From positions 101,148 through 165,147 of the forward strand of contig BCGN01000003.1 in the NCBI GenBank assembly GCA_001599295.1: a stretch of DNA of 64,000 nt, read 5' to 3'. Numbering within the stretch: position 1 is the stretch's first letter; every line of letters begins with the position of its first letter. Shown piece after piece: positions 54,040-64,000 of the stretch. The notes under the pieces were generated by a model that was not told where the DNA came from, did not search any database, and saw nothing but the letters and a program-made list of their open reading frames with translations. The position numbers and the translations under genes were made by a program. This stretch comes from Sporopachydermia quercuum. Its lineage: Eukaryota > Ascomycota > Sporopachydermiomycetes > Sporopachydermiales > Sporopachydermiaceae.

Positions 54040-55269
54040 ATGGTCAATACTACTATCACCTACACAGTTTCTGATGCATCAAACAATGATTATTTCGTTC
54101 AAGTAGCAGGCGATTTTTCTGATTGGCAACCTATTCCTTTGGAAGAGGAAGAAGAATTTCCTGGCGTTTACAAAACAAGTGTTGATTTAAAACCAGGAGT
54201 TCTTTATGCCTATAAATTTCTTGTTAATGGTAATTGGTTCTTGGCTCCTGATGATAGACCCTCGGGTAAGTAACAAGCCCACCAAATGTTGAGAATAGGG
54301 AAATGTTAATAGCTTTATGATTAAAACCATCTTAAATATTTATCGGATGTGCTTATTGAATTATAGTTTGCTATTACTAACAATTAATTTTTATAGTAAC
54401 TGATGATGCTGGTAATACAAACAATGTGATTAAGGTGGAAGAAAAAGAAGAAGAGATACTTGAGAAAAAGGAGNCTGCTGAAGAGAAGAAAGAGGAGCCT
54501 GAATGTAAGTATAGATAANATGTATATTATGAGGAAGAGAAAGGATGAGGACATGAAATAAGAGATGAAAATGGGTTATGATGAATGGTTGGTAAGAATC
54601 TGTTGATGNCCCCATTTAATTGAACTGGTACTTATGGCCCAACAATCTGTGAATTTCATCCGTAATCATAGAAATCATACGTTTATTCAAAGAGACAGCT
54701 GAATAGCCAATTCACCAAGCGAGAAGATACCTAAATGAGCTCAACTGCATTCACTGTTATCAGCGATATTGATAATGAGTATTCATATGTTTTTACTTTT
54801 AACTATCATCAAGACAACTCCAGAGGCTATTCAATAATGGTTCCTATCATTATCGTCTATCATCTATCAGCTATCATCTATCATCTATCATCTATTATCA
54901 TCATATCATATCATCATATCATATCATATCAAACTGTTATCTCTCTTGCCATACTTATACCAACATGCTAACAAACTAATCACAGCTCTTCCACATTTTG
55001 TTCCCTCACACGAAGAAATCGACCCAACTGATCTCATTGAAGAAGAAGGAGAAGATCCAATCGTTGTTCAACCTCCTCCAAGTGAAGCCGTGGTTCTACC
55101 TGATTTGCGATCTCCACCATCTGGACAACAAGATCCTAGTAACCCATCAAACGGAGCAGGCATTACATCTTCACCAACTCAGGGACCACTTGCTGTTTTC
55201 ATATGGTTTTATAACTTTTTACTAGAGAAGCTTTTTGGTCCTATTGGTCGTTTATTCAGTCGTCATTGA
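54040..55269 (+). CDS. CBM48 (AMPK-beta-type) glycogen-binding protein with hydrophobic C-terminal tail, three exons
   Basis: Exons are 54040-54265, 54397-54504 and 54986-55269. Introns are 131 nt (TACTAAC branch) and 481 nt (GCTAAC branch), both with GTAAGT donors, and the phases join exactly. The 205-residue product starts with a CBM48 glycogen-binding domain at about 4-95: ITYTVSD, VQVAGDFSDWQPIPL, GVYKTSVDLKPG, YAYKFLVNGNWFLAPDDRPS, then VTDDAGNTNNVIKVEE across the first junction. A Glu/Lys-rich segment and a Pro/Glu-rich linker follow. The last 28 residues (178-205) are hydrophobic then basic, with FIWFYNFLLEKLFGP, and could be a tail anchor or amphipathic helix. YNFL (187-190) fits an Atg8-interaction motif. 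Relatives include Crp1/Mdg1 and the yeast glycogen autophagy receptor Atg45; I cannot tell which is closest. One N in exon 2. Confidence 0.85.
54845..54930. repeat. TATCATC-type simple repeat in intron 2 of the CBM48 gene
   Basis: Imperfect tandem copies of TATCATC, with TATCAGC and CATATCAT variants, cover about 85 nt of the 481-nt intron, ending some 50 nt before the acceptor. Pyrimidine-rich in the transcript sense. Confidence 0.8.
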
Positions 55270-56000
55270 GTGAACAGGAAGTGGGAGATCGTAGGGAAAT
55301 GGGATTAGAAACAGATGTAAGTGAATCAATGATTCATTAATAGTAGTTTATTATGATTTATTGTATTGAATCATGTTGAATAGCTACCAAGAAGAAGAAT
55401 AATATATCGGTGTGTTGATCAATGTAGTAAATGTAATAAATGTAGTCAATGCCAGTTACTTTCAACTGCCGGCGTATACATAAATATCAAGAATTAATGC
55501 TAATAGAAGTTGCCATAAAAATAGTCAGCGGGTTTTAATACGTTAATTACATTATAAGCTTCATACTATTTCCTTCTCTCACTAGAGTTTGTATGAATTA
55601 TTATAATATATCATATCAATTATTATATTCTATAATGTGCATTAGTATATCCGTTGCTACGATATTATTATGTTATTATTATGACTTATTATTATGTATT
55701 TGGTACATTTACTATGATATACTATGATCTATTCCCATGCCATTTATCTGATCTTTTATTAATTCTATATGTTCTATTATCATATGTTATACTCTATGAT
55801 CTATTATTATATTATTATATTCCATTGCTCTTATCTTATATTGGTTATCATGCTCCCTTCTAACATACCCCGCGCATTATCTACATCTCTCCCATTATAT
55901 TCGTTTCTTACCCGCCCATTTCCTACTGCTTTATCGTTACATTCTCCTTTCCTTATCCTTCATGCATCCACCAACATTATATCTCATGCTCTCTTATTGA
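55270..56000. other. Convergent spacer with TAT-rich tract
   Basis: About 730 bases between the CBM48 gene (+) and the permease gene (-). The stretch 55590-55850 is an almost pure A/T/C simple sequence dominated by TATTAT and CTATGAT units, open on the plus strand but not protein-like. Confidence 0.6.
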
Positions 56001-57782
56001 CTACTTATGAAACTTCTTTATCTCCCAATATCTTAACATAGGATAAGTTATAGCAGTAAGCCCGAATGCCAAAAANACACCAACATCACCACCATATTCT
56101 CCAATCTGCTTGGCAACAGGGCCTATGAAATACACCTGACACATTCCTAACACAGCTCCAGCTACTCCAAAGCAGAAGGCAATAGATGCTGCTATTCCAT
56201 AGCATATTTCACTCTTCTGGTCCCACACCGACCAGTTATACAACTCTTTCCTTCCATTGATTGTTTTATAAACAGGAAAGAATCCAAACCGAGGATTCCT
56301 GAATATCAGATTCTCTTCAATCAGCACAGTGAAATACATAGTAATCCAGTATCCTAGCAATGGTAGGAAATTATTGAGGAAATCAGCAAATGCGTGCTTC
56401 CCTGCTAATGCCAATACAAAGTATACCACAGTAATAACAAATGACCACACATAACGAGGAGTCTCCTGGACGAATCGTAGAGTGTTGATAGTTGCTTTCT
56501 TAGTGGTAGAAGCAATATTGTGAGGAAAACTGGATGACTGTTTGCCGTTCGATTGACTATTCGGTTCTTCGATCAAATCAGCTTTCTCTTTACATGCTTT
56601 TTCAATGCCAAAGCTCGTTGTGATCTGAACAGTGAAAGCAATAGAATAAGTATTCAGCACATTATTAGAGATCAAGCTTAGAAACAACACAACTGACAAG
56701 AATTTTCCAAAGCCATTCCAAGAATTGAACGCAGCTACAATTAATCCTCCAGAACCATACATTTCATAATGGTTCATATAGTACTCGCTACTGAAGGCAG
56801 CATTAGCAATTAGTATGCCTATTGTGCTTATAAAAGCAGTTGGGATGAAAATAGCTAAAGTAGTCACAGGTCCAATGACCCATGGTGAAGTTTCCTCTGG
56901 GAAAAACATTACATAGTCCGAGGTAATGGAACCCCAAGTAGCAGTGACACCATAAGACAATGTGAAGAAGCTGAACCAATTACCAACGATAGTCTTAGAG
57001 GATAAGCCCAATTCATTGTAATCTACATTATTCGCAGTGCTTTTGTAAGTACCTGAAGCTGCAATATATAGTAGTAAACCTCCTAAGAATGTGGGAATAG
57101 CTAGAGCACCTTCATACTTTAAAACAGCTTTAATGCCAAAAACCCCAAAAAATAAACCTATGAGAGCAACAATAAGAATGCCAATCTCCAAAGGAACAGA
57201 CCCTTCGCTCAGGGCTAAGAGAATTTGGCCCCCAAATACACAGTTGATCAAACTCCAGCCAAATAGTGCTATCAAACTCAGAATCGTAAGCACTTTCACC
57301 GGATAGAAGCCGTAGGCAAATCTAGCAGATGCCAACTGTCTCAAGCCTGACCTAGGTCCCATGGTACTGCAATAACCTGCTACTGAACATCCGACTAGTG
57401 CTCCTAATAAACCACTGACCAGACAGTCCTTGAGATTCATTTCGAATACTAATGGTCCCAATAGATATCCTGACATTGAAGTAAGGCCTCCGCAAGCCGA
57501 CATCCATAGGGACACTATTCTAAAATATGGAGATAGTTTCTTCATAGTGCTCAGGTTGCATTCTGGAGAGAAAAAAGTTGTATATCTTTCATTTGGATCA
57601 GCTCTCTCCAATCCTCTTGATTCCACACCCAGTTTGTTCAGTAGAGAGTTGAGTTTCTGAATAGCATGTTTCACACCTTGTTTCTGGTTTTTGGTAATAG
57701 AGACATCATCGATGTTTGATGTTATGTCTTCTTCGTAGAGTTCCGGTGAATCCACCTGTTTTTCTATTTTATCANGCTCCAT
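56001..57782 (-). CDS. FCY2: Purine-cytosine permease (NCS1 family)
   Basis: A plasma-membrane proton symporter importing cytosine, adenine, guanine and hypoxanthine. The 593-residue product has the NCS1 layout: a cytosolic N-terminus ending GVESRGLERADPNERYTTFF, then about twelve membrane spans. Family blocks include FRIVSLWMSACGGLTSMSGY, GPRSGLRQLASARFAYGFYP and SYGVTATWGSITSDYVMFFP, plus the NNVLNTYSIAFTVQ segment. The tail has ENLIFRNPRFGFFPVYKTING and a final pair of helices. It is some 60 residues longer than S. cerevisiae Fcy2 (533), mainly through the N-terminus and an inserted Ser/Asn-rich cytosolic loop near 395-425. Two N bases in the coding sequence. A paralogue of the Fcy21/Fcy22 type cannot be excluded. 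Confidence 0.9.
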   Translation of the reverse strand: MEXDKIEKQVDSPELYEEDITSNIDDVSITKNQKQGVKHAIQKLNSLLNKLGVESRGLERADPNERYTTFFSPECNLSTMKKLSPYFRIVSLWMSACGGLTSMSGYLLGPLVFEMNLKDCLVSGLLGALVGCSVAGYCSTMGPRSGLRQLASARFAYGFYPVKVLTILSLIALFGWSLINCVFGGQILLALSEGSVPLEIGILIVALIGLFFGVFGIKAVLKYEGALAIPTFLGGLLLYIAASGTYKSTANNVDYNELGLSSKTIVGNWFSFFTLSYGVTATWGSITSDYVMFFPEETSPWVIGPVTTLAIFIPTAFISTIGILIANAAFSSEYYMNHYEMYGSGGLIVAAFNSWNGFGKFLSVVLFLSLISNNVLNTYSIAFTVQITTSFGIEKACKEKADLIEEPNSQSNGKQSSSFPHNIASTTKKATINTLRFVQETPRYVWSFVITVVYFVLALAGKHAFADFLNNFLPLLGYWITMYFTVLIEENLIFRNPRFGFFPVYKTINGRKELYNWSVWDQKSEICYGIAASIAFCFGVAGAVLGMCQVYFIGPVAKQIGEYGGDVGXFLAFGLTAITYPMLRYWEIKKFHK

Positions 57783-59606
<1,824 letters not shown>

Positions 59607-61477
59607 AGGGATAGTGGTGAAACAAGAAAATAAATATGCCAGTATATGGATGATCTGATGCTGGAAGTAAGGCGATGAGCATAAAACAGTATTTTTGGAT
59701 AGAAATAGTGTAAATATAAGAAGAAAATATAGTAGGAACAACGATGATTTGTAACTATTATTGACGATGAGATGATTGAATATGTAAAATTGGTCTTAAT
59801 AGGTAAGTGAGCCTTCAGTTAAGTAACCCCCAATAACATTGATCTGTTCTCTATTAATGAACTTCACCAATACTTTCAGTCAAAGGCTTTATCAATCTTC
59901 TTTGCTCTGATATATCTATTACATAATAATGCAAACTGTCTTCAAAATATAAACGAAGAGTTAGTATATAGGTAGTTCCTGCTGGTAAATGTAGAATAAG
60001 TACTGGTTAAGGTAAAACAATAAGCCATTCTGTTATAAACGTATAAAATTATTGTAATATTAACCAAGCAAGTTCGAATTTTGTCAGATAAGTTGACGGT
60101 AAATCAGAGGATATTATTTAGTGCTAAAACATTTGGGTTTTAAACAAATTATGTTGCTCAAATTCCAACTCATCGGCAGACGTATTCATGCATACCGGAG
60201 TGTTTAATATATATGTTTTTTAAAATACAGTAAATATAAGATCTACTAGTAGAACTATTAATCATTCTAAGAGCCATTGAAGAACTATTAAGCAGATCAA
60301 GATTACAGCTGAATTTATACAATAAGTTCACAAGAGAAAGTATTCATCATTTCCTCTCTGAAGTATCCATGGAAAAGATGGATGAACTGCTTACATTTTG
60401 GTGGAATTTATTGTTAACAGCCTAATGGTTAGATCAGCTATAATATTATAATCTCTAGTGCCATTGTAATATAATGTACCTATTATCATCAGCTATATTT
60501 GAACCTCTTAATATAACCAAAGAACCAGGGTTCTTTGGTCAAGTNAGCCCAAGTAGAATGTTTGAGCCAGCTCTCCTAGCTATCGAACTAGAATGCTATT
60601 CTTAGTTCACCCATTGATTCTATGTTGATAATGACTGAAAATAAGCAAATAATTGGTCTGCTTTCAATGAATATTTGGGAGCATTGAATCCAGAGAGTAA
60701 TGATAATAATGATTTATTGTCATTTCTTGATAATTGACTAAATTACTCACCGTGTTTATTGTTTCTGTTACTATCGTCCTCATACTCTCTATTGCTATCA
60801 ATGGAACTTGAACCATCATCAAAATTTTGACAGTAAAGTAAAATAAATACTAATTATTTATTGTGTTTTCAGCAATCAACGAGCAATTGTTTAAACGTTA
60901 CTTCATAGTTCTATTTCTATACTTCCAACGTTCTGCTTTATAAGCATCAATAATACCTTTTTCCCTTTAAGTATCAATGAGCCCTTGGTATATTTGGTTT
61001 TCCCAGCTAATTATTCACTATGTTATTAATCGTTTCATTGTATGCTTCCATTATTTTTGCACGAAACCCGTACTGTAGCTCCAGAATTCAATGAATATGT
61101 CTTATACCAGATTCTATTTCATTATTATTATCAATGGGTCATCCGCAGACCTGTAGGTGTTCTAGCAGCGAAATTGATAGATATTATATCTTAAATGATC
61201 CCAGAGAACTTTCAGACTTAAAAGCTTCTTTGGCATCTGTTGATTCACGCAACGATCAACTATTCCAGGTTTCGAGATCATTGAAGAAATGATAATCATT
61301 TGGTTTTCAAATCCATTTGGTATATCCTTTACCTGCACAAGAAAATGAGCATTAGAGATAATACCCTGCGCCCACAGCACGGCACACATAGCATAGCCTA
61401 ACGCAGCGCAACAGCCAGCAAAACGGTTCAAGACGTAATCACTTCGTTGGAAGTTACATTTTCCAGGTAATATTGAT
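59607..61477. other. Convergent intergenic region RIB4/NOP8
   Basis: About 1.9 kb of AT-rich sequence. The 300 bases next to NOP8 (61180-61477) are open on the minus strand and locally GC-richer, with a GYAMCAVLWAQG-like hydrophobic stretch ending at a GTAAAG. There is no start codon in reach, and I do not call a gene. Nothing else seen. Confidence 0.4.
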
Positions 61478-63025
61478 CTAACCGACTGTAGATGCAACGC
61501 CAGCTGACCCCCCGGCAGATTTCTTGCTGCTATTTTTCTTTTTCAGTTGTCGCAAGGCATCTCTTCGTCTTCTCTTGATATTGCTTCGCACTTCTTCTTT
61601 ACTGTCTTGGAACTCCTGCAGCCACTGCTCCAGATCAAACGTTCCTCTTAGTTTGTTGAGCACGCTTTGAGACTGTAGAAATGGAGACTCTGTATGAGAG
61701 AAGAATAGACCTTTGGAAGCATTGACGGCAGACTGAGGAATTATGTGAGTGCCGCTAGGAGAATCATCCTGAGCAAGCTTTGATTGAGTTCCGTGCTTAT
61801 TGCTAGTAAGTTCATTAGCATTTCCAGTAACTTTGCTTTCTTCCCCTTGCTCTTGCTCNTCTTCCTCTTCTATATCATCACTGACAAGCCCCAGCTTGAA
61901 TCCCGTGTCTTCAGTATTGAAAACAGATCTCAAGACAGACAGATCGTTCACTTTCTTGGGTGAATCTTCATTTTCGGTACTATTCGCGCTACCAGCACCA
62001 AATGTTGGAAAAAACTTTTTCTCTTCTTCAGCCGTTTCTCCCTTTTCTCCCTGCTGCTCCTCTTCCTCTTCCTCTTCTGAATTATATCCTGTTTGATCCA
62101 TCGCATCTCCCACAGCACCATCGTCCAGCATTATAATGCTTCCAGAACCAGTATTTTCATAGTCCTTAGCCCTTTTTCCACCATCCGCCAGATTATCCTC
62201 GTCGTCACTCATCATCAGAACCTCTCCTTTGCTCTTAGTATCAAACATACTGAGAATATCATTCAGCACTTTATCAGTGACCTGTTTACTCTCTGTTTCT
62301 GCCTCGACAAAAGCATTCTCAACAGTATCTTCAACGGCATCTCCACTACTACCTACACCCGCTTTATTTATGAGTTCATCAACTCTTTGGCCCACAGTCT
62401 CAAGCACATATCCATTCCCACTGGCCCATGCTCCATTACCCAGATATCTCCATGTCAAGTCCTCTGCAGTTTTCTTCTTGTCGTAGCCCCAAAGTCTGGT
62501 TTTCCGCAGCTTCATCTGTTTCAGTTTCCCGTTGATCAACACTTTGAAAATGAAATTGGACTCTGGTCGTCTTTCCGTGTTGCGATGTTTGCCTTTGATC
62601 ACATGGTAGTTAGACACAGTTCTAAAGGTGTTTGCAGACTTGGATTTCTCTAGTTGATACTGCTCTAAATACTGGAATTTCCGTTCGCGCGCTATTCTAA
62701 TTCTTGCTTTGCGAGAGTCTATAGGGGAGCCTTTTTCTTCTTGGAGCTTGGCCAGATAGTCAGGTTTAGCAATGTCAACGGTGAGCATTGATTTCTTGAA
62801 CCGGACGCCTCTAAAAGCAGCTTTGAGGGCAGCTAGTTTCTTCTGCGAGAGCTCGACTGTGATATAGCCAAATTTCACATCAATTGTGGGTTTTCCAAGC
62901 AGTTCTATCGGCTTGATAATCGTCCCAAACGCTGATATTCTGTCCTGGAGCTCATTTGTCGATTCCGCAAGCTCTGGTGAGATTCCTCCGATATGGAGCC
63001 TATATGGCTTTACTTCTTCTGTCAT
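61478..63025 (-). CDS. NOP8: Nop8, nucleolar 60S biogenesis factor with RRM
   Basis: Nop8 is a nucleolar RNA-binding protein of early 60S assembly, associated with the helicase Dbp6 and Rsa3 in yeast. The 515-residue product has an N-terminal RRM (about 7-85, YRLHIGGISPELAESTNELQ ... VRFKKSMLTVDIAKPDYLAKL). A central block shared with yeast Nop8 follows (VLINGKLKQMKLRKTRLWGYDKKKTAEDL, about 162-190, with GNGAWASGNGYVLE). After a long acidic, disordered middle comes a basic C-terminus (NIKRRRRDALRQLKKKNSSKKSAGG). Weak overall conservation is normal for Nop8; the KTRLWGY region is the best support. One N in the acidic part. Confidence 0.82.
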   Translation of the reverse strand: MTEEVKPYRLHIGGISPELAESTNELQDRISAFGTIIKPIELLGKPTIDVKFGYITVELSQKKLAALKAAFRGVRFKKSMLTVDIAKPDYLAKLQEEKGSPIDSRKARIRIARERKFQYLEQYQLEKSKSANTFRTVSNYHVIKGKHRNTERRPESNFIFKVLINGKLKQMKLRKTRLWGYDKKKTAEDLTWRYLGNGAWASGNGYVLETVGQRVDELINKAGVGSSGDAVEDTVENAFVEAETESKQVTDKVLNDILSMFDTKSKGEVLMMSDDEDNLADGGKRAKDYENTGSGSIIMLDDGAVGDAMDQTGYNSEEEEEEEQQGEKGETAEEEKKFFPTFGAGSANSTENEDSPKKVNDLSVLRSVFNTEDTGFKLGLVSDDIEEEXEQEQGEESKVTGNANELTSNKHGTQSKLAQDDSPSGTHIIPQSAVNASKGLFFSHTESPFLQSQSVLNKLRGTFDLEQWLQEFQDSKEEVRSNIKRRRRDALRQLKKKNSSKKSAGGSAGVASTVG

Positions 63026-64000
63026 TTTGAGCCAACGTGCGAAAAAAATGCAGGAAATGTGAATAGGGTATTAATCAGATGTTTAGTTGTTTATAGAGCT
63101 ATTTGGACCTCCCATTATTGATAATATTGATAATAGCAGTAATACTGTTGATAATGACAGCAGATAAAGGTTACAAAGTAAAATGTTCACACACTATAAA
63201 AATAAATTTTCTTCCAGTGAAAGAATGTGAGTAATTACGTAATCAGAAATGTAACAGTAGGTGATGAGGTCTTGAGAGAGTATTTTAAGATTATATGATC
63301 TTTAAGTGTTTTGTGTGACAGAGGGCTAGGAGGTAATTTCGGAGATTATCCACCGAGAGGTATTGAGAAATAGGAGGGAGAACCGTAGGAATAGTGAAGG
63401 AATAGTTATGAATTATAAACCTATATTGGATGAAAATTATTATCTGTTCACGTAAATGTGTAATATTTTAGTTATCTCTTTTTATTTTTTCCTATGTTTT
63501 CTTTTTACATGTTTTGCTAGCATCTTCCGTCACCTCCCTAAGTAACATAATATCCGCTTTCTCTGACGCATCATATCCGATTTCCATCCTCCGCAACGAT
63601 AAATTCCCCGTTATCTCTATCGCTTACCTTTCTTTCTACTTAACGGCTATTCATTGACAGCATAATAACTGTATCAATTACATAAGAATGAACACTTTTT
63701 GGCAATCCAGCTCAATTGTAGTCACAGCGGCTTAGATACAACTTTATGATGTCGGAAAACAGGAAACGTACGTAGCGGTTGCTGTCTTACTGTATGGGGT
63801 ATGAATTCGTGATTCATGGTTGATGAATTGGAAAGTAGCACTTAGATAGCCATGGAAATGTGGCTTAAAACATGGCTTGAAAGTTGGCTTGACAGCTCGC
63901 AAGTTGCTAAGACTAATTGGTTTGGCATTAAATAATATTAAGACTTGATTTCCTACGTTTCCTTAGCTACTGTTATCATACTGCTTCTCATAGTTTGCGA
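63026..64000. other. Upstream region of NOP8 to the window end
   Basis: Nearly 1 kb without a supported gene; the first part is the NOP8 promoter. Short TTGATAATA repeats occur near 63118-63160. At 63746-63767 an ATGATG start runs into a GTACGT donor-like site, which could be the first exon of a gene continuing beyond the window. This is unsupported. Confidence 0.4.

Noticed and set aside
61162-61497. Minus-strand open frame overlapping the NOP8 3' end, with a hydrophobic GYAMCAVLWAQG stretch
   Set aside because: It has no ATG at its start, overlaps NOP8 coding sequence and matches no family I know. A splice model could not be built.
63746-63767. ATGATGTCGGAAAACAGGAA followed by a GTACGT donor, possible first exon of a gene beyond the window
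   Set aside because: Only seven codons, and no acceptor or second exon can be verified within the window.

Overview
This is nuclear chromosomal DNA of an ascomycete yeast (Saccharomycotina). The evidence is the fungal gene content (MED10, MET16, JIP5, ADE17, RIB4, NOP8, an FCY2-type permease, RHO1, RPL15, RPL22), the low GC, and yeast-type introns with GTATGT/GTAAGT/GTACGT donors and TACTAAC-like branch sites. All seven introns I could resolve place the branch site only 8-13 nt before the acceptor, and intergenic gaps reach several kilobases. This suggests an early-diverging lineage such as the Dipodascaceae/Trichomonascaceae rather than a Saccharomyces-like yeast; that placement is inference. 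CTG appears to be read as leucine. Scattered single N bases interrupt several genes without breaking their frames. I saw no rRNA, tRNA, CRISPR array, transposon or virus-like element.

Left part (1-12 kb): a CoA-metabolism neighbourhood. A family III CoA-transferase (+), a mitochondrial 3-oxoacid (SCOT-type) CoA-transferase (-), a 3-ketoacyl-CoA thiolase (+) and a large Zn2Cys6 transcription factor (-) lie side by side. The 3-oxoacid CoA-transferase and thiolase catalyse the last two steps of 3-oxoadipate (or acetoacetate) breakdown. The promoters share the octamer TCGGATAA/TTATCCGA, including an inverted pair between the divergent transferase and thiolase genes. My leading hypothesis is a 3-oxoadipate-pathway cluster with its own regulator.

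12-24 kb: RHO1 (one intron), a decayed fragment of the proteasomal ATPase gene RPT1, MED10 and MET16 (divergent, with a Cbf1-type CACGTGA), JIP5 and one orphan gene.

24-41 kb: gene-poor. The clearest gene is the V-ATPase subunit f gene (YPR170W-B/RNASEK family) in three exons, with an 18-nt first exon and a 1385-nt intron. A 7.3-kb stretch (27.6-34.9 kb) has no convincing gene. An orphan Ser-rich gene and a GPI-tail ORF without a signal peptide follow.

41-64 kb: dense again. RPL15 has an intron that splits its start codon. ADE17, two neighbouring orphan genes, RPL22 (with an intronic hairpin), another orphan, a three-exon CBM48 glycogen-binding protein with a hydrophobic C-terminal tail, an FCY2-type permease, RIB4 and NOP8 follow. 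Sulfate assimilation (MET16), purine synthesis and uptake (ADE17, FCY2), riboflavin synthesis (RIB4) and ribosome production (RPL15, RPL22, NOP8, JIP5) are represented, but apart from the left-hand cluster the genes look like unrelated neighbours.
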